Of a DNA stretch of 48,608 nt, positions 23,998-33,444 are shown one piece after another. Each line of letters begins with the position of its first letter. The stretch's first letter is position 1. Made by a program: the position numbers and the translations under genes. The notes under the pieces are model-generated. The model was not told the DNA's origin. It worked only from the letters and a program-made list of their open reading frames with translations, and searched no databases. This DNA comes from CAZIKB01 sp964539665 (GTDB lineage Bacteria > Zhuqueibacterota > Zhuqueibacteria > Oceanimicrobiales > Oceanimicrobiaceae): NCBI GenBank assembly GCA_964539665.1, contig CAZIKB010000042.1, positions 1-48,608 on the forward strand, in the 5' to 3' direction.

Positions 23998-24978
23998 TTA
24001 CTCAATCATGCCGGCCCGTTTAAACCAGTCAAAGGTATCTTGCAGGGTTTCTCTCAGAGGGCGTGGATGAAATCCTAACTCCTGACGTGCTTTTTCATGA
24101 CTGATATTTCTGTGCCCTTTTGCTAAAACTTCTAACGATTCGCTGGTGCAAATTGGCCTGCTCTGGTTCAGCTTGCAATAGATCTTGATAAAGGGTAGGC
24201 CGATTTTTACTAACCAGACTGGCAATGTTACTGAAGGCGTTTTTTTACCCGTTGTTGCTTCAGCTTGTTTGGCGAGTCCTTTTAATGACATCCAGGTTCC
24301 TGATAATAAATAGCGTTCTCCTGTTCTGCCTTTCTTACTGGCTGCGATAGCCGCAGTTGCGACGTCCCGCACATCCACCCAATCGAAGCCGCCCGAAATC
24401 AGAGCTGGTATTTTTTGATTGTATAAATCTATAATCGCCTGGCCCATGAGAGACGGTTTATAATCAACCGGACCAATGATTGCGGTTGGGCTTAATATGA
24501 CCGCGTCCAGACCACTCTTTACTGCCTGCAACACTACTCTTTCACTCTCAGCTTTGGATTGGTCATATTTAAAAGCAGTCTTATCTACAAGCGGTCTGGT
24601 TTCATTCAGCTCTTCTTGCAGAGGATTTTGTTTTAAAGCATGAATCGAGCTGAAATGAATTAGTCGTTTTACATTGCTCTGCACACAGGCCTGCACAATA
24701 TTTTTAGTGCCTTGCACATTGATTTGACAGACGCTGCGATCAGCATCGCCGTCAATTGATATTTTGGCAGCGGAGTGAAAAACCAGGTCTGTTCCCTTGC
24801 ACAGATCTATTAAACAGCCTGGATCTAAGATGTCACCTTTGATTTTAATTATTTCAAGCTCATCAAGAGCGCGGGTATCATGGTGGTATAAAGCTTTAAC
24901 AGAATGCCCCTGCTTTAAAAGCTCTCTGCAAAGATTGGCTCCTACATGACCGGCTGCTCCAGTAACGGCGGTTTTCAT
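23998..24978 (-). CDS. NAD(P)-dependent extended SDR (dihydroflavonol-reductase / 3-beta-HSD-like)
   Basis: 326 residues. The N-terminal dinucleotide site is TGAAGHVGANLCRELLKQGH, with LVFHSAAKIS and LIHFSSIHALK strands as in extended SDRs. The catalytic YDQSKAESE (YxxxK) is present, followed by ILSPTAIIGP and DVRDVATAAI. These fit the DFR/3-beta-hydroxysteroid dehydrogenase subgroup. It lies immediately upstream of the 5-alpha-reductase-type gene on the same strand, suggesting joint action on a cyclic lipid or ketone. The real substrate is unknown. Confidence 0.85.
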   Translation of the reverse strand: MKTAVTGAAGHVGANLCRELLKQGHSVKALYHHDTRALDELEIIKIKGDILDPGCLIDLCKGTDLVFHSAAKISIDGDADRSVCQINVQGTKNIVQACVQSNVKRLIHFSSIHALKQNPLQEELNETRPLVDKTAFKYDQSKAESERVVLQAVKSGLDAVILSPTAIIGPVDYKPSLMGQAIIDLYNQKIPALISGGFDWVDVRDVATAAIAASKKGRTGERYLLSGTWMSLKGLAKQAEATTGKKTPSVTLPVWLVKIGLPFIKIYCKLNQSRPICTSESLEVLAKGHRNISHEKARQELGFHPRPLRETLQDTFDWFKRAGMIE

Positions 24979-25059
24979 TCTATTTGGTCAGATTGAAATT
25001 CATTCCTGCTTCACTTCACCGTACCTTTTATAAACACACTTTTTTGCATATGCAAATCA

Positions 25060-25755
25060 CTATGATTCAAGCGCAAACTCAACCGCTGCGATAGCGTGAA
25101 TTTTTGTAGTATCAAACAGAGGCACGGGGCAATCGTTCGCGTTCACCAAAAGACCTATTTCTGTACAGCCTAAAATTATGCCTTCTGCGCCTTCATCAAT
25201 TAATTGTTCCATAATGCGCACATATTCAGCCTTTGATTCTTGCAGTATTTCCCCGTGGCACAACTCATCATAAATAATTCTGTGTACAAGTGCCCGGTCG
25301 TCTAATTTTGGAATTTCGACTTTTAATCCATGTTTTTCAATTAATCGATCCTTGTAAAAACTTTCTTCCATGGTAAACTTGGTTCCGAGCAGCCCAATCT
25401 TTGCTATTTGCTGTGCCTGAATTTTTTCTGCCGTGGCGTCTGCGATATGCAATAAAGGTATGTTAATTTGGTTACTTACCGCATCAGCCATTTTGTGCAT
25501 GGTGTTTGTACAAATAACAAGAAAATCGGCGCCCCCGTTTTCGACATTTTTTGCGGCAGCAATCATCAGGTCTGTTGCTTTTTCCCAATTCCCCTGATGC
25601 TGTAAGGTTTCAATCTCAGCAAAATCAACAGAGTACATGGCGCTTTTGGCTGAATGCAGTTTGCCCAATTTCTCACGTACTGTTTCATTAATAATACGGT
25701 AGTATTCAATTGAAGACTCCCAGCTCATACCACCAATCAAGCCAATTGTTTTCAT
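25060..25755 (-). CDS. Aspartate/glutamate racemase family protein
   Basis: About 231 residues. Both catalytic cysteines are visible: LVICTNTMHK (about residue 83) and GIILGCTEIGL (about residue 192), in the usual symmetrical arrangement. IGLIGGMSWESSIEYYRIIN is the YgeA/RacX-type start. It would racemise Asp, Glu or another amino acid without a cofactor. The ATG at 25755 is chosen over a TTG at 25770 because GAAAG lies at a suitable distance. It is a single gene. The flank 25771-25971 shows no other feature. Confidence 0.92.
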   Translation of the reverse strand: MKTIGLIGGMSWESSIEYYRIINETVREKLGKLHSAKSAMYSVDFAEIETLQHQGNWEKATDLMIAAAKNVENGGADFLVICTNTMHKMADAVSNQINIPLLHIADATAEKIQAQQIAKIGLLGTKFTMEESFYKDRLIEKHGLKVEIPKLDDRALVHRIIYDELCHGEILQESKAEYVRIMEQLIDEGAEGIILGCTEIGLLVNANDCPVPLFDTTKIHAIAAVEFALES

Positions 25756-25971
25756 TTTAATTTCTTTCAAAGAAGGTATTTATTTTATAAAGTTTGGACA
25801 CAGAATAACACGGATTTTACCCGGTAATGTAAAAATGCCAACCACTGTCATTTTGGAAGAATCTTTTAAATAAACAGCACTTTACGACCAAACAACAAAG
25901 ATTCTTACAGTATGACAAAGTCCCTTATGTTTGATTTTTCACACAGGCTCTATTGCTTGTACACGAACATT

Positions 25972-27654
25972 TTACCGCAACAATATCATTTTTTTTGTTT
26001 GGCGATATTTTAGTGTGTGCAACTGGTAAAAGTAAACACCACTGGATACTGGATTTCCGTAATTGTCTTTTCCATCCCACTGAAAGATATGATTGCCCGG
26101 TCCATACGGCGTCGAGTCAATCAGAGTACGAATTTCCTGTCCAACCGTGTTAATGATTCTAATCGAGACTTCGGCTGCTTCCGGCAGCTTGAAGCGAATT
26201 GTCGTTGCCGGATTGAAAGGATTCGGGAAATTTTGAAATAAAGCAAACTCAGACGGTGTAAAGCCGTCGACGCCCGAATCATTTACATCCGTGACAACCT
26301 GATCAACAGCGGCCAATGCATTGACAAGAGGATATTGCCTTGAGGTTAGAGGATCATTAACCATTGCCGAAGCACTGGATTTCAGGATGTTTACAATTTC
26401 TGTGACTGTGAGCGCTGGATTTTTTTCTAACATAAGAGCGGCAACACCTGCCACGTGCGGTGATGCTTGTGAGGTGCCACGATAAAAGCTTGTTGAAGTT
26501 GTTCCTCCAGAACTGGCGGAATAAATAATCGCGCCTGGAGCAACCAGCTCTAATTGTGAGCTGCGACTGGTAAAGCAGGTTAAAGTTTGTGTTGAAGTCG
26601 TTTCGTCAAAACAAAACGGCCAAATGCCTCCAAACAGACTATTGTATGTACCGCTATCAGGTTCACGGCCGAGGTTTGAGTCGTAAGTAGCGCCAACTGC
26701 AATTACATTGGCGAGGCAGGCTGGTGAGGCCATTCGATCGACATCGCCAGTATTTCCAGAGGAAGCAAATATAATTATCCCTGCATTTGCTGCCGCGTTT
26801 GCCGCAGCGGCAAAGAAACTTTGCTGAGCATCACAAGCTCCGAAAAACAATCTATCGCTGACCAGACTCATGTTTATGATTCGCACTTTAAGTGAAGCAT
26901 TATTAGCCACAATCCAGTCAACACCCGCAGCCCAGTCTGAGAGGTAGCCCCTGTTTTGGTCATCAAGCACGCGAATGGCAACAATTTCGGCATCCGGTGC
27001 CACGCCCGGTCCAACGACAGTGCCATTGGCAGTAATGATACCGGCAACATTAGAACCGTGGCCAAATACATCATCTGCGTTTGGTCCCTGAGTACCTCCG
27101 TTTAAAAAGCTTTGCTGCGCTACGACAGCGTCTGCCAGATCAACATGTTGGAGGTTTACGCCGGAATCAATCACACCGACTCTGACTCCTTTTCCAGTAA
27201 AACCAAGATTGTGCACCTCAGGCGCCTGGATGGCAGCAACACTTTGCGCCATGCCGCCGCTGCCTTCACCATCCAATTCTATCTTTTCAACTAAAGGACT
27301 CAATTCCATTAAACTTAGCCCGCTTTCACTCAGGTCACCGGCTAAACCTGGAAAGGTTTTATAAGAATAGCGAACCTTGAACTCATCAGAACTTAGCTGT
27401 GAAAGTACAGCTTCCTGGATTGATTTAATTGATTGCATTTTTGCTGACAAATTGGTTATTGCCAAATCCTGCTTTCTAAGCTTTACCAGGACTCTAACAT
27501 ATCCCGTGGCAGTGATCTTAGAATAAACTTCTTCATCAACAGCAGCATTTTGTGGGAAAATCGGCGTAATATATGTTAGCCAATTTAACAAAATCAAAAC
27601 TGGTATTTGAAAATATCTCCTGGTTGAAAGAGAATGATCCGTCATTGTTTTCAC
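25972..27654 (-). CDS. Secreted subtilisin-like serine protease with C-terminal sorting domain
   Basis: 560 residues. An N-terminal hydrophobic segment (about residues 13-33) is a signal peptide and a short propeptide follows. The S8 triad is complete: Asp in VGVIDSGVNLQHVD, His in FGHGSNVAGII, and Ser in GTSQASPHVAGVAAL, with the oxyanion Asn in IIFASSGNTGD. The last 90 residues (FALFQNFPNPFNPATTIRF, WDGKDNYGNPVSSGVYFYQL) are the FlgD-like Por/type IX-secretion sorting domain common in the FCB group. The enzyme is probably released or held at the cell surface. Confidence 0.93.
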   Translation of the reverse strand: MKTMTDHSLSTRRYFQIPVLILLNWLTYITPIFPQNAAVDEEVYSKITATGYVRVLVKLRKQDLAITNLSAKMQSIKSIQEAVLSQLSSDEFKVRYSYKTFPGLAGDLSESGLSLMELSPLVEKIELDGEGSGGMAQSVAAIQAPEVHNLGFTGKGVRVGVIDSGVNLQHVDLADAVVAQQSFLNGGTQGPNADDVFGHGSNVAGIITANGTVVGPGVAPDAEIVAIRVLDDQNRGYLSDWAAGVDWIVANNASLKVRIINMSLVSDRLFFGACDAQQSFFAAAANAAANAGIIIFASSGNTGDVDRMASPACLANVIAVGATYDSNLGREPDSGTYNSLFGGIWPFCFDETTSTQTLTCFTSRSSQLELVAPGAIIYSASSGGTTSTSFYRGTSQASPHVAGVAALMLEKNPALTVTEIVNILKSSASAMVNDPLTSRQYPLVNALAAVDQVVTDVNDSGVDGFTPSEFALFQNFPNPFNPATTIRFKLPEAAEVSIRIINTVGQEIRTLIDSTPYGPGNHIFQWDGKDNYGNPVSSGVYFYQLHTLKYRQTKKMILLR

Positions 27655-27658
27655 CTCG

Positions 27659-28774
27659 TCATTTTAGTTTATCAGGATTAAGCCCCTCTAATTCTGGAAA
27701 TACGAATAAGCCATCCTTCCGAATCAATTGACCGTCAAAATACATCTCGCCGCCGCCGTATTCCGGCGTTTGGATTAGCACCATGTCCCAATGTATATTC
27801 GAGCGGTTGCTGTTGTCTGCATCCGCATAAGCCTGGCCTGGTGTAAAATGAAATGAACCGGCGATTTTTTCATCAAACAGGATGTCAAGCATGGGAGAAA
27901 TGATGTAAGGATTAAAGCCAATTGCAAATTCGCCAATAAATCTTGCCCCGTCATCGGTATCAAGGATTTTGTTGAGTTTTTTAGTGTTGTTTGCGGACGC
28001 CTCAATTACCTGACCATTTTCAAATCGTAATTTTATATTATTAAATGTAGTGCCTTGATAAATCGAATCTGCATTGAAATGAATCGTGCCGTTAACAGAG
28101 TTTCGAACCGGTGCGGTAAAACACTCACCATCGGGTATATTGTGATTTCCAGCGCATGAAACAACAGGAATGTCTTTTATGCTAAATTTGAGATCGGTCC
28201 CGGGACCAACAATATGAACTTCATCTGTTGATTCCAGCAATGCCTTTAAAGGTTTTGCTGCATTCTCCATTTTGGCGTAGTCCATTGTGCAGACGTCAAA
28301 GTAAAATTTCTCAAAAGCCTCTGTACTTTTCTTTGCCTGCTGCGCCATAGATGGTGTGGGCCAGCGAAGCACAACCCACCTGGTTTTAGGCACCCGAATA
28401 TCAAAATGTACCGGCTTCTGCCAATGCTTTTCATAAAGTTGAATAGCTTCGGTGGGAACATCGGACATTTCTGTGATATTGTTACTGCCGCGCAGTCCGA
28501 TATAAGCCTGCACTTTATCCATTCGAAAGGCTTCGTACTCACCAATCTGTTTCATGATTTCCGCGTCATTACTATTGATAAGTTCCCGCGTGATGCGATT
28601 TTGTTTAATTGTAACCAAAGGAATACCTCCCGATTTCCTTACTCCGCGGATGATGGCAATTAGCATTTCTTCCGGGATATCAATGGCCTCAATCAGAATT
28701 GTCTCGCCGGATTTCAATTTCGTTGAGTGATGAATGAGTACGTCTGCTAATTTATTAAAGCGCGGATCGTGCAT
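27659..28774 (-). CDS. M29-type aminopeptidase
   Basis: About 371 residues from ATG 28774, chosen because AGGAG lies 6 nt upstream; an earlier in-frame start at 28918 adds an unlikely leader. It matches the thermophilic aminopeptidase family. The metal-ligand blocks are PDGECFTAPVRNSVNGTIHF, then RFIGEFAIGFNPYI, and NRSNIHWDMVLI with the HxD ligands, with a small N-terminal domain (VLIHHSTKLKSGETILIEAI). It would cut single residues from peptide N-termini using two metal ions. The gene ends 4 nt before the subtilase gene starts and may be transcribed with it. Confidence 0.88.
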   Translation of the reverse strand: MHDPRFNKLADVLIHHSTKLKSGETILIEAIDIPEEMLIAIIRGVRKSGGIPLVTIKQNRITRELINSNDAEIMKQIGEYEAFRMDKVQAYIGLRGSNNITEMSDVPTEAIQLYEKHWQKPVHFDIRVPKTRWVVLRWPTPSMAQQAKKSTEAFEKFYFDVCTMDYAKMENAAKPLKALLESTDEVHIVGPGTDLKFSIKDIPVVSCAGNHNIPDGECFTAPVRNSVNGTIHFNADSIYQGTTFNNIKLRFENGQVIEASANNTKKLNKILDTDDGARFIGEFAIGFNPYIISPMLDILFDEKIAGSFHFTPGQAYADADNSNRSNIHWDMVLIQTPEYGGGEMYFDGQLIRKDGLFVFPELEGLNPDKLK

Positions 28775-28970
28775 TGTATTCTCCTGTTGCGTGATTTTTC
28801 CTAAAATTACTTCATTGAACGTTGAATAAATCTCAATATGCAAAACAAATTTTAAAGATTCAAGAAAGAAATAATTCTGATTTATGAATCGAAAATAAGT
28901 TAAAAATTTTGTCAGCAATTTATTTGCATATTATTAATTTAAAAGTTATATTTTTTATATTCAGGAATTA

Positions 28971-29050
28971 TTCACCGCAGAGGATGTTGAGAATGCATAG
29001 CTTAAATAATTATAAAGCGGCTCTGCGACCTCTGCACTCTTTGTGGTTTA
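28971..29050. repeat. Palindromic intergenic repeat with CACCGCAGAG-type arms, copy 2
   Basis: TTCACCGCAGAGGATGTTGA on the left and GACCTCTGCACTCTTTGTGG on the right are imperfect reverse complements. The inner part is short, with TTAAATAATTATAAAG. It is a shorter relative of the 12439-12594 element. It lies 41 nt before thyA and could affect that gene's promoter or 5' end. Confidence 0.65.
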
Positions 29051-29091
29051 TGAAATAGTCGGATTTCCCGCAATAATTAAAATTTATAATT

Positions 29092-29949
29092 ATGAGACCT
29101 TACTTAGAACTTGTAGAACGTGTATTAACCAAAGGCCATCGTAAGTCTAACCGAACGGGTGTGGATACGATTTCCACATTCGCTGAGTTTTACCGCGTTG
29201 ATCTTGCAGAAGGCTACCCGCTACTGACAACTAAAAAAGTCAATTTTAAAGCCATGCTGCGGGAAGTATTCTGGTATCTCTCCGGCGCAGATCATATTCG
29301 GGATTTACAAAAGCATACCAGCATCTGGGATGATTGGGCTGACGGAGAAGGTAATTTGGAGACGGCTTACGGCCGTTTCTGGCGGCGGTATCCGGTGCCG
29401 ACAAAGGGGGTGGCTTTAGGCGCAGAGGTGTTCCTGGATGAATCACACCCACATGTTAAAAAAGACCCGAACGGCTCGCTCTCCTTTGATCAACTGGGCT
29501 GGGCAATCGATGAGCTCAAACGCAATCCGAATTCACGCCGGATTGTCATCACGGCCTGGCATCCTGCAAATGCCGTCATTAGCAAACTGCCGCCGTGCCA
29601 TTTTACCTGGGCGCTGAATGTGCAGGCCGGGCGGTTGAATTGTCATCTCACCCAGCGCAGCGCTGATATTGCCATTGGAGTGCCGTTTAATTTAGCCTGC
29701 TACGCCTTGCTGACCCAGGCCATTGCCCGGGAAGTTGATCTGAAAGTTGGAGAGTTTGCCCACACTCTTATCGACGCTCATATTTATATTAATCATGTGG
29801 AAAGTATAAAAGAACAGCTAAAACGTCAATCCTTGGAACTACCCCGCCTGGAAATTGCAAGCAAGCCATTTGACGACCTGCAATTTGAGGATTTCCAGCT
29901 AATCGGCTATCAATGCCATGAACCCATAAAATTTGAAGTTGCGGTATGA
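29092..29949 (+). CDS. thyA: Thymidylate synthase (ThyA)
   Basis: A 285-residue folate-dependent enzyme that methylates dUMP to dTMP. The nucleophile Cys (C169) is in SKLPPCHFTWALNV, with RSADIAIGVPFNLACYALL and LIDAHIYINHVE as the dUMP- and folate-binding regions and RTGVDTISTF near the N-terminus. Length is slightly above the E. coli type because of a short insert around residues 100-125. It overlaps folA (ATGATGG junction), giving the common thyA-folA operon in which DHFR recycles the dihydrofolate made here. Confidence 0.97.
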   Translation: MRPYLELVERVLTKGHRKSNRTGVDTISTFAEFYRVDLAEGYPLLTTKKVNFKAMLREVFWYLSGADHIRDLQKHTSIWDDWADGEGNLETAYGRFWRRYPVPTKGVALGAEVFLDESHPHVKKDPNGSLSFDQLGWAIDELKRNPNSRRIVITAWHPANAVISKLPPCHFTWALNVQAGRLNCHLTQRSADIAIGVPFNLACYALLTQAIAREVDLKVGEFAHTLIDAHIYINHVESIKEQLKRQSLELPRLEIASKPFDDLQFEDFQLIGYQCHEPIKFEVAV

Positions 29950-30452
29950 TGGCTTCTCCTGAAATTGTTATCATCGCTGCCATTGCTAAAAAAAATCGCG
30001 TTATAGGTAAAGACGGCGAACTGCCCTGGTACATCTCCAAAGATTTAAAGCGATTTAAACGGCTCACCATTGGCCATCCTGTAATTATGGGACGGAAAAC
30101 ATTTGAGTCCATTTTGCTGCGTCTGGGCAAGCCGCTGCCAGAACGGCGGAATATTGTACTCACTGCAAACAAGTCATATTCCAACCAACCCAATGTTGAA
30201 ACTTTCACCTCGATTGAGGATGCATTGAAAACTTTATCTGAGGAATCTGTGGTTTTTATAATTGGCGGAGAAGCAGTTTTCCAAAAAACTCTAATGTTGG
30301 CCCAAAGACTCGAACTAACCATTGTAGAAGGCGAATACGATGGAGATGCGTTTTTTCCGGAGTATGAACATCTGCTCGGAGTTCGATTTAAATTAATTGC
30401 GAAGGAAAAAATGGCTGGATATTGTTTTGAAACTTACAAACATGTCAGATAA
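29946..30452 (+). CDS. folA: Dihydrofolate reductase
   Basis: 168 residues. The N-terminal IIAAIAKKNRVIGKDGELPW with the WY-containing loop, DLKRFKRLTIGHPVIMGRKT (the NADPH-binding GRKT), the FIIGGEAVF strand and a C-terminal FxxY (CFETYKHV) are standard DHFR. It reduces dihydrofolate produced by the overlapping thyA gene. Its ATG overlaps the thyA stop by 4 nt, so translation is coupled. It is the last gene before a long non-coding stretch. Confidence 0.96.
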   Translation: MMASPEIVIIAAIAKKNRVIGKDGELPWYISKDLKRFKRLTIGHPVIMGRKTFESILLRLGKPLPERRNIVLTANKSYSNQPNVETFTSIEDALKTLSEESVVFIIGGEAVFQKTLMLAQRLELTIVEGEYDGDAFFPEYEHLLGVRFKLIAKEKMAGYCFETYKHVR

Positions 30453-30552
30453 TGATTTTACTCATCAGTAGTGGAACGACTGCTAATTATCATCGCTATT
30501 TTCAATGACATACATCATGCCAAAACTGCTGTCTCAGTCACTAAGTACAGCG

Positions 30553-30972
30553 TTTCATAAATACGGTTACGAATCATTTAGACTGGATTAACAGGATTAA
30601 CAAGATAATTGGCATCCCGTTTATCATCTTAGACATTGGAGTGAATTGACTTTCAATTATTTTCCGAGGTTTCTTTTTCAAAACCTGTTCCAGACAGTTC
30701 GGGAAGTGATACTGAAAGCCATAGTTGTCCTGACACAACTAAGATATTAAGTGAAATCTTGTGCCTAAAAACGCAAAAAAACAAGGAATAAACTAAAAAC
30801 CTGAGAAAAGCTCTATTATATTTTAGCACCCCTTTGATTTGTGTTCTTTTATTAGGCTTAGGTTTAGTATAGTTGGATTTGATAATTTGTTTTGAGTTAC
30901 AGGATTAAATCGATTCCATCGTGTTTATCTTGTTAATCCTGTCAAAGCGTTTATTTTACTGTATTTATGAAA
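30553..30972. mobile_element. MITE-like element with long imperfect inverted ends
   Basis: The left end TTTCATAAATACGGTTACGA is mirrored by the right end, which ends CTGTATTTATGAAA at 30972. Further in, GGATTAACAAGATAA (30594-30608) pairs with TTATCTTGTTAATCC (30925-30939). Total length is about 420 bp with no ORF. It fills most of 30453-31080; the rest of that gap shows no gene. This is a non-autonomous element or a folded intergenic repeat. Only one copy is in the window. Confidence 0.6.
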
Positions 30973-31080
30973 TTGGGTACAAAGTCACTCAAGTCATTCT
31001 GTCATTTAGTCAATAACCAAAATTTGATTATTCAGATATGTTTTTTCTGAAACGCAGATTAATTTGGATCACTCCATTAG

Positions 31081-33444
31081 TTAGTGCAAAGCATTGGCAG
31101 TCAAATTTTCTTCAGAATGCTCGATAGGGAGTGTTATTGTAAACTCTGTGCCTTTGCCGACTTCACTTTCCACGCTTATTGAGCCATTATGTTTTTGAAT
31201 GATATTATAGCAAATGGACAGCCCCAGACCTGTCCCTACGCCTACTCCTTTGGTGGTAAATCCAGGATCAAATATTTTATTGAGATCGTCCGCTTGAATT
31301 CCGACACCGGTGTCAGATATTTTTATATACACATTTTCATCATCGGCAGAAGTTTTAATTTTTATATTCCCTTTAACTTTAATTGCATGAGCTGCATTTA
31401 CGAATAAATTCATGAAAACCTGGTTTAATTGGTTGGGATAACAGTCTATCAAAGGAACCTTACCATATTCTTTGATTATCTCAACTTTTCGCTTTATTTC
31501 ATGGTGAACAAGTGTCAGAGTGCTATCAATTCCCTCGTGAATATTTGCCTCCAGGTTATCTGCTTCATCCAAGCGGGAAAAATTCTTCAGGCTTTGAACA
31601 ATTTGAGCAATACGCTTGCCTGCAGTAACAATCACCTGATTATTTTCGAACAACATTTTTAATACATTTTTAAATTTTGAATTATTTTTTAGATCTTCAA
31701 CCTCTTTGAATTCTGTAATCACATTGTTGATAAGGTCAATACAGCGTAAAGAAACATCCGCAGCGCTATTGACTGCTCCAATGGGATTATTTACTTCATG
31801 GGCTACGCCGGCTACCAGGTTGCCTAAGGCAGCCATCTTTCCAGACTGCACCAGTTGAGCTTGTTTCTCCCGTAGTTCTCTGGTGCGTTCTTCAACTTTT
31901 TTCTCTAATTCTTCATTAGCTTTACGCAGGGCTTCTTCAGCCATTTTGAGCGCTGTTACATCATGAAAGCTCCATACAAGACCAACTCGTTTCCCTCCTA
32001 ACTGAGCTGGTTTGATGTGGCATTCAAATACCCTGCCATCAATGAATTTCAGCACATCACAGCATTTTGTCTTTGGCTGAGAGGTGAAAGCCTGCATTTC
32101 CGTGAGAAGAAGCTCGGGATTCATGACCTGATTTCGTATATATTTCATTATTTTTTTATCATCTTTTGACTCAATGATTGAGCTGGGAATACGCCACATT
32201 TCTTTAAGCTTCTGGTTAAAGCCTATTATCTTGCCAGCGCCGTCTACAACGAGAATGCCGTCAGCGGTTGAATCGAGCGTCGCCTGGAGAAGAGAAAGAG
32301 ACCGCTCAAGCTCCTCTTCCGCACGTTTATTTTCGGTGATATTGTGAGCAGCGGCATAGATCAACTGTTGACTGGGGAATGCAGTCGAGTTCCACATCAG
32401 CCACTTGTACGAGCCGTCTTTACAGCGATAACGATTCTCAAAGGATATGGTGTTTTGACCGGCGGAAAGTTTCTGAATCTCATCCAGAGTGACCTCTAAA
32501 TCATCTGAATGAACGAAATGCACGAACGGTTCTGCAAGCAGTTCCTTTTCTGTGTAGCCAAGTGTACGTTCAAAAGAAGGATTAATCCGCTTGAAGTAGC
32601 CATCAGTACCAGCGATGCAAAACATATCTAATGACAGTGTAAAAAAACGATCCAACTCCTCCTCTGCATGTTTACGCTCTTTGATCTCCTCCTGTAGTTG
32701 TGCATTGCTCTTTTTCAGTGTCCTTTCAGCATTGTCTCTTTCTATCTCCCTGTTTTGAATTTGTGTCATCATATCGTTGAAAGTATCACATAAGATGCCG
32801 ATTTCGTCATTACCTTCTTTTTCGCATCGGATTGAATAGATACCGGTTTCTGATACTTTCTTTGCAATGTCAACCAAATGCAGAATAGGATTTGAAATAG
32901 TTTTTTGCGTCAACATTGAAAGTACAAATGCAATTAACATTCCGACCGCCAGTGTTAATAATGCGATCACTACGTTTTTTTTTACTATTTGCCGCAATTG
33001 GTTCATATTTAGTCGTAATGACACCATACCAATCTGTTCACCATTCTGGATGATTTTTTTTGAAAGAGTGATGAAGTCGCCGTGAAATTCTGTTGTTTCA
33101 TTTTCAATTCTGGGAAAAGTAAATTCAGCATAACCACTTTTACTGTATTTGGCAAAAAGACCGCCGCCGGCATCATATATCCAGGCATTAACGATATCTT
33201 CTTCTGCTGCAAGGGAAGCCAGTATTTCTTCTGCTGTGTCATTATCCAAAAATTCTAAAGCAGAAATACTATTGGCGCCAATTAATTGCGCCATAGATGT
33301 TATTTGTTTGGTAAAAGACTCTCGAAATATAAGATGATCGTTAATGACAAGAAAAATACCATAAAATAATAGAACGATAAAAGCAGTGAAAAGCTGTATC
33401 GCAATCAGTTTATTGGTGATTGAAAAATTTTTCAGGCTAATCAT
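31081..33444 (-). CDS. PAS-containing histidine kinase with CHASE8-like sensor
   Basis: About 787 residues. A first membrane helix (residues 17-40) is followed by a periplasmic region (SMAQLIGANSISALEFLDND, IVNAWIYDAGGGLFAKYS) that matches the CHASE8 domain of YfiN-type proteins. A second helix (VVIALLTLAVGMLIAFVL), HAMP, PAS (DMFCIAGTDGYFKRINPSFE), a second PAS (ADGILVVDGAGKIIGFNQKL), and then a kinase follow. H-box: GNLVAGVAHEVNNPIGAVNS. ATPase: NLFVNAAHAIK, DTGVGI and GVGTGLGLSI. The ATG at 33444 overlaps the yfiR-like stop by 8 nt. An earlier TTG at 33465 would put the start inside the ribosome site. No cognate regulator is adjacent. Confidence 0.88.
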   Translation of the reverse strand: MISLKNFSITNKLIAIQLFTAFIVLLFYGIFLVINDHLIFRESFTKQITSMAQLIGANSISALEFLDNDTAEEILASLAAEEDIVNAWIYDAGGGLFAKYSKSGYAEFTFPRIENETTEFHGDFITLSKKIIQNGEQIGMVSLRLNMNQLRQIVKKNVVIALLTLAVGMLIAFVLSMLTQKTISNPILHLVDIAKKVSETGIYSIRCEKEGNDEIGILCDTFNDMMTQIQNREIERDNAERTLKKSNAQLQEEIKERKHAEEELDRFFTLSLDMFCIAGTDGYFKRINPSFERTLGYTEKELLAEPFVHFVHSDDLEVTLDEIQKLSAGQNTISFENRYRCKDGSYKWLMWNSTAFPSQQLIYAAAHNITENKRAEEELERSLSLLQATLDSTADGILVVDGAGKIIGFNQKLKEMWRIPSSIIESKDDKKIMKYIRNQVMNPELLLTEMQAFTSQPKTKCCDVLKFIDGRVFECHIKPAQLGGKRVGLVWSFHDVTALKMAEEALRKANEELEKKVEERTRELREKQAQLVQSGKMAALGNLVAGVAHEVNNPIGAVNSAADVSLRCIDLINNVITEFKEVEDLKNNSKFKNVLKMLFENNQVIVTAGKRIAQIVQSLKNFSRLDEADNLEANIHEGIDSTLTLVHHEIKRKVEIIKEYGKVPLIDCYPNQLNQVFMNLFVNAAHAIKVKGNIKIKTSADDENVYIKISDTGVGIQADDLNKIFDPGFTTKGVGVGTGLGLSICYNIIQKHNGSISVESEVGKGTEFTITLPIEHSEENLTANALH

